From Arthrobacter sp. H35-D1 (GTDB taxonomy: Bacteria; Actinomycetota; Actinomycetes; Actinomycetales; Micrococcaceae): a stretch of 64,000 nucleotides of DNA. Location: assembly GCF_030063185.1 (NCBI RefSeq), contig NZ_JASISP010000003.1, positions 285,779 through 349,778 on the forward strand, given 5' to 3'. Below are positions 56,219 to 64,000 of this stretch, in pieces. The notes beneath the pieces were generated by a model. It did no database searches. It was given only the letters and a program-made list of their open reading frames with translations, and was not told the origin of the DNA. Numbering within the stretch: the first letter of the stretch is position 1; each line of letters opens with the position of its first letter. The position numbers and the translations under genes were made by a program.

Positions 56219-56596
56219 ATGGCACGTCTCGCTGGCGTAGACCTTCCCCGCGAAAAGCGGCTGGAAGTAGCGCTTACATACATCTACGGCGTGGGCAAGA
56301 CCAGCGCGAAGAAGGTCCTGGCCGACACGGGGATCTCCCCGGACGTCCGCGTGAAGGACCTTTCTGACGCTGAACTCGTTCAGTTGCGTGACAACATCGA
56401 GGGCAACTACAAGGTTGAGGGTGACCTTCGACGCGAAGTAGCCGCTGATATTCGCCGCAAGGTTGAAATCGGCAGCTACCAGGGTATCCGCCACCGTCGC
56501 GGCATGCCCGTGCATGGCCAGCGCACGAAGACCAACGCACGCACCCGCAAGGGCCCGAAGCGTACCGTCGCAGGCAAGAAGAAGGCCGGCAAGTAG
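56219..56596 (+). CDS. rpsM: 30S ribosomal protein S13
   Basis: The 125 residues ([39 protein letters not shown]) are normal S13, which contacts P-site tRNA and the 50S. The ATG at 56219 with AAGGAG upstream is chosen over an in-frame ATG at 56123. It is separated from rpmJ by 189 bp, where a promoter may lie. Confidence 0.97.
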   Translation: MARLAGVDLPREKRLEVALTYIYGVGKTSAKKVLADTGISPDVRVKDLSDAELVQLRDNIEGNYKVEGDLRREVAADIRRKVEIGSYQGIRHRRGMPVHGQRTKTNARTRKGPKRTVAGKKKAGK

Positions 56597-56701
56597 GTCC
56601 CGCCGACCAGCATGGGAAAACTGCTGAAGCCGTTTTTCGCGTGCTGGCAAGCGTGGTTGAAACCATGCCGTCACCTCATTAAACTTTCGTAGGAGAATAA
56701 A

Positions 56702-57103
56702 ATGCCCCCAAAGACTCGTGGAGCGGTTCGTAAGCCGCGTCGCAAGGATAAAAAGAATATTGCGTTGGGCCAAGCCCACATCAAGAGCACCTTCAACAAC
56801 ACCATTGTTTCCATCACGGATCCCAACGGTGCTGTCATCTCATGGGCATCCGCCGGTGAAGTTGGCTTCAAGGGCTCGCGCAAGTCAACTCCTTACGCTG
56901 CACAGATGGCTGCTGAAGCAGCTGCCAAGCGCGCACAGGAGCATGGCCTTCGCAAGGTTGACGTTTTCGTCAAGGGTCCGGGTTCGGGCCGCGAAACGGC
57001 TATCCGTTCACTGCAGGCTGCTGGCCTTGAAGTTGGCTCCATCTCGGATGTCACCCCCAGCGCACATAACGGCTGCCGCCCGCCCAAGCGCCGTCGCGTC
57101 TAA
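56702..57103 (+). CDS. rpsK: 30S ribosomal protein S11
   Basis: The 133 residues ([39 protein letters not shown]) are normal S11, part of the platform. TAGGAG precedes the ATG. Between it and rpoA there is no rpsD, unlike in E. coli; instead a strong hairpin stands in the 133-bp gap. Confidence 0.97.
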   Translation: MPPKTRGAVRKPRRKDKKNIALGQAHIKSTFNNTIVSITDPNGAVISWASAGEVGFKGSRKSTPYAAQMAAEAAAKRAQEHGLRKVDVFVKGPGSGRETAIRSLQAAGLEVGSISDVTPSAHNGCRPPKRRRV

Positions 57104-57118
57104 CGAGACAAAAGAGCT

Positions 57119-57157
57119 GCGCAGTTGGCCCTCACCCTTGGTGAGGGCCAACTGCGC
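57119..57157. other. 18-bp perfect hairpin between rpsK and rpoA
   Basis: Bases 57119-57136 and 57140-57157 are perfect inverted copies with a 3-nt loop. No T-run follows, so it is not a standard terminator. It may be an RNase III-type cut site, a binding site for a repressor such as S4 or an attenuator in the alpha operon leader of rpoA. Confidence 0.75.
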
Positions 57158-57236
57158 CGCCCGCAGCTTTCGTCAGCCGTCATTTCCACTACCTGTGTTG
57201 CGTCATATAGCGGATGCTCGCTGAAAGGAAAACCCA

Positions 57237-58247
57237 GTGCTCATTGCACAGCGCCCCACCCTATCTGAAGAAGTAGTTTCCGAGAATCGCTCACGGTTCG
57301 TTATCGAACCGCTGGAGCCCGGCTTCGGATACACCTTGGGAAATTCACTGCGTCGGACCCTGTTGTCCTCCATCCCAGGCGCTGCTGTCACCAGCATTCG
57401 CCTCGATGGTGTGCTGCATGAGTTCACCACTGTTCCCGGTGTCAAGGAAGATGTCACCGAGATCATCCTGAACATCAAGGGACTGTCCGTGTCCTCGGAG
57501 CATGACGAGCCTGTCGTCGCCTACCTGCGCAAGCAGGGTCCCGGCGTCGTCACGGCTGCAGACATTGCCCCACCGGCAGGTGTGGAATTCCACAACCCCG
57601 ACATGCACATTGCCACACTGAACTCGAAGGGCAAGTTCGAACTCGAGCTGACCATCGAGCGCGGTCGCGGCTACGTTTCAGCAGCCCAGAACAAGTACGC
57701 GGATCAGGAGATTGGCCGCATTCCGGTTGACTCGATCTACTCGCCCGTTCTGAAGGTGACTTTCCGCGTGGAAGCCACCCGTGTTGAACAGCGCACTGAC
57801 TTTGACAAGCTGATTGTTGATGTAGAGACCAAGCAGGCCATCTCTCCGCGGGATGCCATTGCCTCTGCCGGAACCACGCTGGTTGAACTGTTCGGATTGG
57901 CCCGCGAGCTCAACACCGCGGCTGAGGGCATTGAGATTGGCCCGTCCCCGACGGATGCTGCTCTTGCCGCAGACATGGCCCTGCCGATCGAGGACCTGGA
58001 CCTGACGGTTCGTTCCTACAACTGCCTCAAGCGTGAGGGCATCCACTCCGTGGGTGAACTCGTTGCTCGCTCCGAGGCTGACCTGATGGACATCCGCAAC
58101 TTTGGTGCGAAGTCCATCGACGAGGTCAAGGCAAAGCTGGTTGAGCTCGGTCTGTCGCTGAAGGATTCCCCTCCAGGATTTGATCTGGCCGCCCATGCCG
58201 CAGCCCTCGATGAGAACGACGACGCGTACAGCGACGACGAGCTCTAA
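57237..58247 (+). CDS. rpoA: DNA-directed RNA polymerase subunit alpha
   Basis: The 336 residues include the N-terminal assembly domain ([20 protein letters not shown]) and the C-terminal DNA-binding domain ([20 protein letters not shown]) with the UP-element contacts. GTG start with GAAAGG upstream. Order rpsM-rpsK-rpoA-rplQ is the actinobacterial form of the alpha operon. Confidence 0.98.
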   Translation: MLIAQRPTLSEEVVSENRSRFVIEPLEPGFGYTLGNSLRRTLLSSIPGAAVTSIRLDGVLHEFTTVPGVKEDVTEIILNIKGLSVSSEHDEPVVAYLRKQGPGVVTAADIAPPAGVEFHNPDMHIATLNSKGKFELELTIERGRGYVSAAQNKYADQEIGRIPVDSIYSPVLKVTFRVEATRVEQRTDFDKLIVDVETKQAISPRDAIASAGTTLVELFGLARELNTAAEGIEIGPSPTDAALAADMALPIEDLDLTVRSYNCLKREGIHSVGELVARSEADLMDIRNFGAKSIDEVKAKLVELGLSLKDSPPGFDLAAHAAALDENDDAYSDDEL

Positions 58248-58329
58248 TCCGAACAACAAAATTTTAGCCGGCCGGGAGGACACCTAGACGTGTTCGCCAC
58301 GGTGCGGCTGACACTATAGGAGAAACACC

Positions 58330-58845
58330 ATGCCTACACCCGCAAAGGGTCCCCGCCTCGGAGGCGGAGCGGCTCACGAGCGCTTGATGCTCGCGAACCT
58401 TTCCGCCGCTCTGTTTGAGCACAAGCGGATCACCACCACCTTGACCAAGGCCAAGCGCCTGAGCCCCTACGCAGAGCGACTGGTAACTTTCGCCAAGCGT
58501 GGGGACCTCTCATCACGCCGCCGCGTTCTCGGCCTGATCAGCGACAAGGGCATTGTCCACGAGCTGTTCACCGACATCGCCAAGGCTGTGGAGAACCGCG
58601 ACGGCGGCTACACCCGCATCACCAAGATCGGCAACCGCAAGGGCGACAACGCCCCCATGGCCGTCATCGAGCTCGTTCTGGAACCGGTCAGCGCCAAGCA
58701 GGCCGTCGTGAAGGAAGCAACCGCTGCCGCCGCCAAGGCTGCTCCGGTTGAAGAAGCACCGAGCGAAGAAGTTGTCGAGACCGAGGTTGTGGCTGCCGAA
58801 GCCCCGGCCGAAGGTGAAGAAGCAGCTGCTGAAGAAACCAAGTAA
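58330..58845 (+). CDS. rplQ: 50S ribosomal protein L17 with acidic tail
   Basis: Residues 1 to about 125 are L17 ([21 protein letters not shown]). About 45 residues follow of Ala/Glu/Pro/Val-rich sequence with no family match, bringing it to 171 against the usual 115-130. L17 lies near the tunnel exit. TAGGAG lies before the ATG. A terminator follows the stop by 30 bp. Confidence 0.96.
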   Translation: MPTPAKGPRLGGGAAHERLMLANLSAALFEHKRITTTLTKAKRLSPYAERLVTFAKRGDLSSRRRVLGLISDKGIVHELFTDIAKAVENRDGGYTRITKIGNRKGDNAPMAVIELVLEPVSAKQAVVKEATAAAAKAAPVEEAPSEEVVETEVVAAEAPAEGEEAAAEETK

Positions 58846-58875
58846 TTCACAAGCTTTCGCTTGAGTATTGGCAAA

Positions 58876-58913
58876 GAATGACCCGTCGTCCCGTTGGGGA
58901 TGGCGGGTCATTC
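58876..58913 (+). terminator. Terminator after rplQ
   Basis: GAATGACCCG (58876-58885) pairs perfectly with CGGGTCATTC (58904-58913) around an 18-nt loop that can pair further; only a short TT-containing tail follows. It closes the alpha operon ahead of truA. Confidence 0.75.
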
Positions 58914-58982
58914 TGCATTGGGCCAACTCCGCCTGGTGCAGCGCAGTTCGAGTCTGCGCGGGCGCGCCGGTAGAATTGGTCC

Positions 58983-59891
58983 ATGCAAACCCCCCATCCT
59001 TCCCCAGAAGAGCTAGGCCTTGTGCGGGTGCGCCTGGACATCGCGTACGACGGCGGGCCCTTCAGCGGGTGGGCCGTGCAACCGGGTCGCTTGACCGTCC
59101 AGGGAGCGCTGGAGGAGTCGCTGGCGATGTTCCTGCGTCGGACGGCAAGACTGACCGTGGCAGGGCGCACTGACGCAGGTGTGCACGCCCGCGGCCAGGT
59201 CGCCCATGTTGACCTCACACGGGAGGAGTGGGAAGGACTCAAGGCGGGCCACGCCGTCGACCCTTCACTTGCCCTGCAGCGCAGGATCAACGGTGCGCTG
59301 GGTCGGGTGCTCGGGGACTTGACCGGCGTCGTGCAAGTACTGGGGGTGTCTGCGGCGCCACCAGGATTCGACGCCCGGTTCTCGGCACTGTGGCGCCGCT
59401 ACAGTTATCGGATCGCCGACGGATCCAAGGCACGCGATCCGTTGCAGCGTGCCCAAACATTGTGGTTCAACGAGGATCTCGATGTGGACCGCATGAATGC
59501 CGGGGCAGCCGAGCTGCTCGGGTTGGGGGACTTCAGGGCCTTTGCCAAACCTCGGGAGCGAACGACAACCATCCGGACTCTGCAACATTTCGACTTCACC
59601 CGGTTGACTGATGGTGTGATTAATATCAATATCCAGGCCGATGCGTTCTGCCACAACATGGTGCGTGCCTTGACAGGCGCCGCGCTGCGTGTGGGCACGG
59701 GCATGGAAGGGCCGCATTGGATGCGTGAACGCCAGCTTGCGGGGGTCAGGGACGCCAAGTCCGTGCTGGCAGGAGCCCATCCGCTGGTCTTCGAAGAAGT
59801 CAGTTACCCGCACGCGGACGATCTCAGGGAACGAGCCTCCCTAACCCGGGCGCGCAGGGTGCCTGCAGTGGCCGCCGGAGCCCCACTTTGA
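58983..59891 (+). CDS. truA: tRNA pseudouridine(38-40) synthase
   Basis: The 302 residues carry the catalytic block AGRTDAGVHARGQVAH with the nucleophilic Asp at about 64, RLDIAYDGGPFSGWAVQPG near the start, and the C-terminal FCHNMVRALTGAALRVGTG. It modifies U38-40 in the anticodon arm. The ATG at 58983 is close to the family start. It lies between the alpha operon and rplM-rpsI, as in many Gram-positives. Confidence 0.95.
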   Translation: MQTPHPSPEELGLVRVRLDIAYDGGPFSGWAVQPGRLTVQGALEESLAMFLRRTARLTVAGRTDAGVHARGQVAHVDLTREEWEGLKAGHAVDPSLALQRRINGALGRVLGDLTGVVQVLGVSAAPPGFDARFSALWRRYSYRIADGSKARDPLQRAQTLWFNEDLDVDRMNAGAAELLGLGDFRAFAKPRERTTTIRTLQHFDFTRLTDGVININIQADAFCHNMVRALTGAALRVGTGMEGPHWMRERQLAGVRDAKSVLAGAHPLVFEEVSYPHADDLRERASLTRARRVPAVAAGAPL

Positions 59892-60116
59892 CCCGGGGCG
59901 CATATTAACGTTATTGTTGGTAGTCGTTGTGCGTGTCCTATCTCGATACCACGCGCCCGTTGCAGGTCCGGTTGCAGGACTACCACTGAGCGGGCGTTTT
60001 CGGGAAGTGTAAGGATGACTGGTGTTGGAGCCCTCACCTCTGTTCCGGTAAACGCATAGATAGCAGGTGTCAACCATCTGTGACACCACCTAGAACAAGA
60101 AACGAAGGCAAAAACC

Positions 60117-60560
60117 GTGCGTACGTATACCCCGAAGCCCGGCGATATCAACCGTCAGTGGCACATCATCGATGCCAATGACGTTGTCTTGGGCCGTCTT
60201 GCCAGCCAGACCGCAACACTGCTGCGTGGAAAGCACAAGCCGACCTTCGCTCCCCATATGGACATGGGCGATTTCGTCATCATCATCAACGCCGAGAAGG
60301 TTGCCCTGACCGGCGCCAAGCTCGAACAGAAGCGTGCATACCGCCACTCGGGTTTCCCGGGCGGTCTGTCCAGTATGAACTATGCCGAACTGTTGGAGAA
60401 AAACCCGGTTCGTGCAGTGGAGAAGGCCGTGGCCGGCATGCTCCCCAAGACCAAGCTTGGCAATTCCCAGATCAGCAAGCTGAAGGTCTACCGCGGCGCA
60501 GAGCACCCCCACGGTGCGCAGCAGCCCCAGACTTTCGAAATTACCCAGGTCGCCCAGTAG
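60117..60560 (+). CDS. rplM: 50S ribosomal protein L13
   Basis: The 147 residues ([36 protein letters not shown]) are normal L13, an early 23S rRNA binder. GTG start with GAAGG upstream. The 225-bp gap after truA contains CGCCCG (59965-59970) and CGGGCG (59992-59997) followed by TTTTC, a weak possible terminator. rpsI follows after 37 bp. Confidence 0.96.
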   Translation: MRTYTPKPGDINRQWHIIDANDVVLGRLASQTATLLRGKHKPTFAPHMDMGDFVIIINAEKVALTGAKLEQKRAYRHSGFPGGLSSMNYAELLEKNPVRAVEKAVAGMLPKTKLGNSQISKLKVYRGAEHPHGAQQPQTFEITQVAQ

Positions 60561-60597
60561 TCCTGGCCACCACCTAAATCATTAACCAAGGAGAATC

Positions 60598-61113
60598 GTG
60601 GCTCAGAACACTGAAGAGCTGAACACCGAGGCCGTTGTGGCCGAGGAAGAAGTTTTGACCAGCTACACCAGCGAAAGCACCGCTGCATCTGATGCAGCAC
60701 CCAAGAAGGAACGTCCGGCACTGACCGTGGCCGGCGCAGCAGTTGGCCGTCGCAAGCAGGCAATCGCCCGCGTCCGCGTGGTTCCCGGCACCGGCAAGTG
60801 GGTTGTCAACGGCCGCGAGTTGTCCGACTACTTCCCGAACAAGCTGCACCAGCAGGAAGTCAACGACCCGTTCACGGTCCTCGACCTTGAGGGCGCCTAC
60901 GACGTATTGGCTCGCATCCACGGTGGCGGGCCTTCGGGCCAGGCCGGCGCATTGCGTCTCGGCGTTGCTCGTTCCTTGAACGAGATCGACGAGGAGAACA
61001 ACCGCGCGATCCTGAAGAAGGCAGGCTTCCTGACTCGTGACGCTCGCGTCATCGAGCGCAAGAAGGCCGGTCTCAAGAAGGCTCGCAAGGCTTCGCAGTA
61101 CTCCAAGCGCTAA
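60598..61113 (+). CDS. rpsI: 30S ribosomal protein S9 with N-terminal extension
   Basis: The S9 domain is at about residues 42-171 ([19 protein letters not shown]; the end [12 protein letters not shown] reaches the P-site tRNA). About 40 residues before it are acidic and Thr/Ala/Glu-rich and have no match in E. coli S9. GTG start with AAGGAG upstream. A strong terminator follows directly. Confidence 0.96.
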   Translation: MAQNTEELNTEAVVAEEEVLTSYTSESTAASDAAPKKERPALTVAGAAVGRRKQAIARVRVVPGTGKWVVNGRELSDYFPNKLHQQEVNDPFTVLDLEGAYDVLARIHGGGPSGQAGALRLGVARSLNEIDEENNRAILKKAGFLTRDARVIERKKAGLKKARKASQYSKR

Positions 61114-61128
61114 ATTCAGCGCTCCCAC

Positions 61129-61164
61129 AAAAATCCCCGGTCGCTGTGCGACCGGGGATTTTTT
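61129..61164 (+). terminator. Rho-independent terminator after rpsI
   Basis: AAAAATCCCCGGTCGC (61129-61144) pairs perfectly with GCGACCGGGGATTTTT (61148-61163), followed by T's. It ends rplM-rpsI. Confidence 0.93.
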
Positions 61165-61180
61165 GGGTCCCGGCGCTGAA

Positions 61181-61264
61181 ATTAGCGCTTGGCTCCACAA
61201 GCGCTAAATCTTTTGTGGACGGCACGGGTGCTGGAATTGGCGCTTGGCTCCACAAGCGCTAAAT
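61181..61264. repeat. Two 29-bp palindromic repeats downstream of rpsI
   Basis: Segments 61181-61209 and 61236-61264 differ at one base. Each carries AGCGCTTG (or GGCGCTTG) and CAAGCGCT as inverted arms. The rpsI stop region (61105-61115, AAGCGCTAAAT) repeats the tail of the unit. The rest of the gap to glmM (61265-61494) shows no gene. Confidence 0.75.
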
Positions 61265-61494
61265 TCCTTTCACCCGCTTCAGGGTGCTGCGGACGCTCGA
61301 GACCCATCCTCAGCCGCATGCCGGCGCCTCGCCCGCGAGACCGATGCAGGGCGCCAGCGGCCTCGCGGGCGAGACGCGGCCATGTCTGGCTGGGGCGGTT
61401 CGCGGGTCTCGCGGCGGGCTGGCGAATGGGATGTGCGGCACGGTATGGGCTGATGTCGCCAATTTTCTCGGTTCCATGATTTAGACTGAAGCTG

Positions 61495-62841
61495 ATGTCA
61501 AGATTATTTGGAACAGACGGTGTCCGCGGTTTGGCCAATGGCCTGCTGACGGCTGAATTGGCTCTCTCGCTCGCCCAAGCCGCTGCGGTGGTACTTGGTC
61601 ACGAACAGATGAGCGAGGGAAAGCGGCCACGGGCCGTCATTGCCCGCGACCCCCGCGCCAGCGGAGAGTTCATCGCTGCTGCCGTGGAGGCAGGCTTGGC
61701 CAGTGCAGGTGTCGACGTGTACGACGCCGGGGTGCTGCCCACTCCGGCTGCGGCTTTCCTGATCGCGGACTTGGGCGCGGACTTTGGCGTGATGATCTCC
61801 GCCTCCCACAATCCTGCTCCTGACAATGGCATCAAGTTCTTTGCTCGGGGCGGAACTAAGCTTCCCGATGAGGTGGAGGATGCCATTGAGGCACAGCTGG
61901 AACACAGTGCATTCCGTCCTGTCGGCGTGGACGTGGGCCGCATCCAGCGCTTCGCCGACGCCGAGGACCGTTATGTTGTCCACCTGTTGGGCACCCTGCC
62001 GCACCGACTTGACGGGCTAAAGATTGTCCTCGACTGTGCACATGGGGCGGCCAGCGGCTGTTCGCCCCAAGTCTTTACCAACGCAGGTGCCCAGATCACC
62101 GTCATCGGCGCGGACCCGGATGGATTGAACATCAATGACGGAGTGGGCTCCACCCACCTTGAATTGTTGCAGGAAACGGTGCTTGCCACGGGCTCGGACC
62201 TGGGCATTGCCCACGACGGCGACGCCGACCGCTGCCTGGCCGTGGACCATGAGGGGACTGTCATTGACGGTGACCAGATCATGGCCGTTCTCGCCCTGGC
62301 GCAGAAGGCCGCCGGCGAGCTGAAGGACGATGTCCTGGTGGCCACAGTCATGAGCAACCTCGGCTTGAAGATTGCCCTGCGCAGCGCCGGGATCACCATC
62401 CGCGAAACAGGTGTGGGGGACCGCTACGTGCTTGAAGAGATGCGCCGCGGGAACTACACCCTGGGCGGGGAGCAGTCAGGGCACGTGATTTTCTCCAAGT
62501 ACGCCACAACAGGCGACGGTTTGCTCACGGGCCTGCAGCTCGCAGCCCAGGTGGCCAAGACAGGCAAGACGCTCAAGGAACTGGCAGGAGTTATGACCAA
62601 GCTGCCCCAGGTCATGGTCAACGTGCAGAACGTGGACAAGAACCGGGCCTCCTCCGTGCCGGCCATCAACGCAGCCGTCGCCAAGGCAGAGGCTGAGCTG
62701 GGTGACACCGGCCGGGTGCTGTTGCGTCCTTCGGGGACAGAAGCGCTTGTCCGTGTCATGGTGGAAGCGGCGGATGTTGAAACGGCCGAACGCATTTGCG
62801 GCGATCTTGTGGCAGTGGTCAGAACAGAGTTGGCGCTCTAA
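61495..62841 (+). CDS. glmM: Phosphoglucosamine mutase
   Basis: The 448 residues have the phosphoserine loop [16 protein letters not shown] (Ser about 104), the Mg-binding DGDADRC near residue 241, and the sugar-phosphate loop [12 protein letters not shown]. It turns glucosamine 6-phosphate to glucosamine 1-phosphate on the way to UDP-GlcNAc for cell-wall synthesis. The ATG at 61495 gives the family start [11 protein letters not shown]; the ribosome binding site is weak. It follows rpsI and is closed by a strong terminator. Confidence 0.97.
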   Translation: MSRLFGTDGVRGLANGLLTAELALSLAQAAAVVLGHEQMSEGKRPRAVIARDPRASGEFIAAAVEAGLASAGVDVYDAGVLPTPAAAFLIADLGADFGVMISASHNPAPDNGIKFFARGGTKLPDEVEDAIEAQLEHSAFRPVGVDVGRIQRFADAEDRYVVHLLGTLPHRLDGLKIVLDCAHGAASGCSPQVFTNAGAQITVIGADPDGLNINDGVGSTHLELLQETVLATGSDLGIAHDGDADRCLAVDHEGTVIDGDQIMAVLALAQKAAGELKDDVLVATVMSNLGLKIALRSAGITIRETGVGDRYVLEEMRRGNYTLGGEQSGHVIFSKYATTGDGLLTGLQLAAQVAKTGKTLKELAGVMTKLPQVMVNVQNVDKNRASSVPAINAAVAKAEAELGDTGRVLLRPSGTEALVRVMVEAADVETAERICGDLVAVVRTELAL

Positions 62842-62856
62842 GGAATTCTTAAACTT

Positions 62857-62893
62857 GAAAGGCGGCAACCCTGTGGGTTGCCGCCTTTCTTCG
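62857..62893. terminator. Bidirectional terminator between glmM and mscL
   Basis: GAAAGGCGGCAACC (62857-62870) pairs with GGTTGCCGCCTTTC (62876-62889) around five nt, with T-rich sequence on the plus 3' side. On the minus side an A/T-rich flank follows, so it may serve both convergent genes. Confidence 0.9.
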
Positions 62894-62902
62894 TAGGGTG
62901 GG

Positions 62903-63310
62903 CTAGTGCTGGCCACCTTGGGGTGCGGAGGTCAGCGCATCGCGGATTTCGGTGAGCAATTCGATCTGCGGGTCAACAGCAGGCTCGGCCTCCTTGATGC
63001 CAAGCTTTGCATTGCGCCGCGCTATCACGTGGTTCATGGGTACCACCACGATGAAGTAAATAGCGGCGGCAATAATGATGAAGTTAACAAGCGCGGTGAT
63101 AAAAACGCCGAACTTGATGTCAACACCATTGATGGTCAGGAGCGCAAAGCTGTCGAAGTTGGGGGCATTAGTCAAGGCCGCGATGAGCGGCATGATGATG
63201 TTTGCCACCAGGGAGTTTATGACTGCCCCGAAAGCTGCACCAATGACAACGGCTACGGCAAGGTCAACGACGTTGCCCTTCATTATGAAATCCTTGAATC
63301 CCTTTAGCAT
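62903..63310 (-). CDS. mscL: Large-conductance mechanosensitive channel
   Basis: The protein starts MLKGFKDFIMKGNVVDLAVA, the conserved MscL N-terminus and first membrane helix, has a second helix (FGVFITALVNFIIIAAAIYF) and a helical C-terminal bundle. It opens on membrane tension to release solutes in osmotic downshock. I place the start at 63310, where the family begins; a GTG at 63343 and ATG at 63328 would add 11 or 6 residues (start 63310 gives 135). The gene lies between glmM and an insertion sequence whose left end is within its upstream region. Confidence 0.93.
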   Translation of the reverse strand: MLKGFKDFIMKGNVVDLAVAVVIGAAFGAVINSLVANIIMPLIAALTNAPNFDSFALLTINGVDIKFGVFITALVNFIIIAAAIYFIVVVPMNHVIARRNAKLGIKEAEPAVDPQIELLTEIRDALTSAPQGGQH

Positions 63311-63361
63311 GTCCTCAAAGTACCCCATTAAGGGCCGTATCACACTAACTCATTAATATAT

Positions 63362-64000
63362 TGTTATCTCGCAGGACATCGGTGACAGTTCTCCCTCAAC
63401 ACATCGGTGACACAATGGCGGTTCTTGGTGGTGACACTTCTCGCCGGCGTTACTGGGGTTTGGCCGTCCGGTGCTGGTGGCAAAGAATGATGGGTGAATA
63501 ACAATGAGCCTGTCGATCCCCGTGTCCGCCTCGCTATCGCCCAGTGGCCCGATGATGCCCCACGCGGTGCCGTTACCACGTTCTGCGCTGAGCATGAGAT
63601 CAGCCGCAAGACGTTCTATAAGATCAAGGCCAGGGCCCGTGGTGAAGGCCAGGCTGCAGCCCTGGAGCCACGCTCTCGCCGGCCGAAGACCTCGCCCACC
63701 CAAGTCTCTGAGGACCGCAAAGACGAAGCGGTAAAAGTGCGCGCCGCGCTAGAGTCCTCCGGGCTGGACCACGGCCCGATCAGCGTCCGCGACAAAATGG
63801 TGGCCTTGGGAATGGATGCCCCGTCCGAGGCGTCCCTGGCACGGATCTTCCGGGAGCGGGGCGTGGTAAGCAAGAACCGAAGAAGAAGCCCCGCGCCGCG
63901 CACCGCAGGTTTGTCTACCCTGCCCCGAATGCCTGCTGGCAATTGGACGCCACAGAGTACGTGCTCACCGGCGGACGCAAGTGCGTGATCTTCCAGCTCC
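63362..64000 (+). mobile_element. Left part of an IS481-family insertion sequence
   Basis: Near the left boundary ACATCGGTGACA occurs at 63376-63387 and 63401-63412, with a third partial GGTGACAC near 63430, as often seen for transposase-binding repeats in IS481 ends. The transposase frame follows. The exact terminus is uncertain (a TGT lies at 63362-63364) and the right end is outside the window. Confidence 0.55.
63494..64000 (+). pseudogene. IS481-type transposase, frameshifted and cut by window edge
   Basis: Residues 1-127 match the DNA-binding part of IS481 transposases (FCAEHEISRKTFYKIKARA; EASLARIFRERGVV). Near 63870 the frame shifts: the reading frame that continues the family, PKKKPRAAHRRFVYPAP and then NACWQLDATEYVLTGGRK (start of the DDE region), is in another frame, while the first frame stops at 63988. 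No slippery A-run is present, so this is more likely a mutation than programmed frameshifting. The catalytic part is mainly outside the window. Confidence 0.75.

Noticed and set aside
63870..63900. Programmed frameshift in the transposase
   Set aside because: No slippery A-rich heptamer or stimulatory structure is evident, and IS481 elements normally have a single frame.

Overview
The window is a stretch of chromosome from a high-GC Gram-positive bacterium, almost certainly an actinobacterium of the family Micrococcaceae (Arthrobacter or a close relative). This rests on the order trnW-secE-nusG-rplK-rplA, rpoB-rpoC, rpsL-rpsG-fusA-tuf, S10, spc and alpha operons; frequent GTG and TTG starts; AGGAGG-type ribosome binding sites; an ATP-PFK of the Gly/Lys actinomycete type; and the overall flavour of the proteins. 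No search was run, so the genus is an inference.

Layout. 1-9.3 kb holds accessory and house-keeping genes: the end of a YgfZ-like folate-binding protein, a PadR regulator with a 14-TM drug exporter, a GNAT enzyme, pfkA, and a divergent LiaFSR/PspC-like envelope-stress locus (PspC-toastrack membrane protein and a small membrane protein on the minus strand; PspC-fused histidine kinase and NarL-type regulator on the plus strand). 9.3-18.5 kb holds an aminotransferase, tRNA-Trp, secE, nusG, rplK, rplA, a double-GNAT protein, rplJ-rplL behind a structured leader, then a YbaK-type deacylase overlapping a thiolase on the other strand. 18.7-31.5 kb is rpoB-rpoC followed by the str operon (rpsL, rpsG, fusA, tuf).

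31.5-40.4 kb is the main accessory island: a WXG100-like 546-residue protein with a small partner protein, a two-TM DUF3592-like protein, a membrane protein of about 1,467 residues, and a sugar-type MFS carrier. 40.7-52.7 kb is the S10 operon (rpsJ to rpsQ), a terminator and a 0.7 kb gap, then the spc operon (rplN to rplO) and secY-adk-map. A P1-family peptidase lies before infA-rpmJ-rpsM-rpsK-rpoA-rplQ-truA. rplM-rpsI, glmM, mscL and the left end of a frameshifted IS481-type insertion sequence finish the window.

Most of the window therefore encodes the transcription and translation core and the Sec channel, in the usual order but without rpsN and rpsD at the places where they sit in many other bacteria. 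Points that stand out are: L4 carrying an extra C-terminal domain like the short tail found on secreted nucleases; a compact RNA fold plus terminator before rplJ; an 18-bp perfect hairpin between rpsK and rpoA; the same 22-nt junction used twice for translational coupling; long low-complexity tails on many ribosomal proteins; several long palindromes or duplicated hairpins in intergenic DNA; and the WXG100-like island. I saw no CRISPR array, no prophage and no clearly new defence system.
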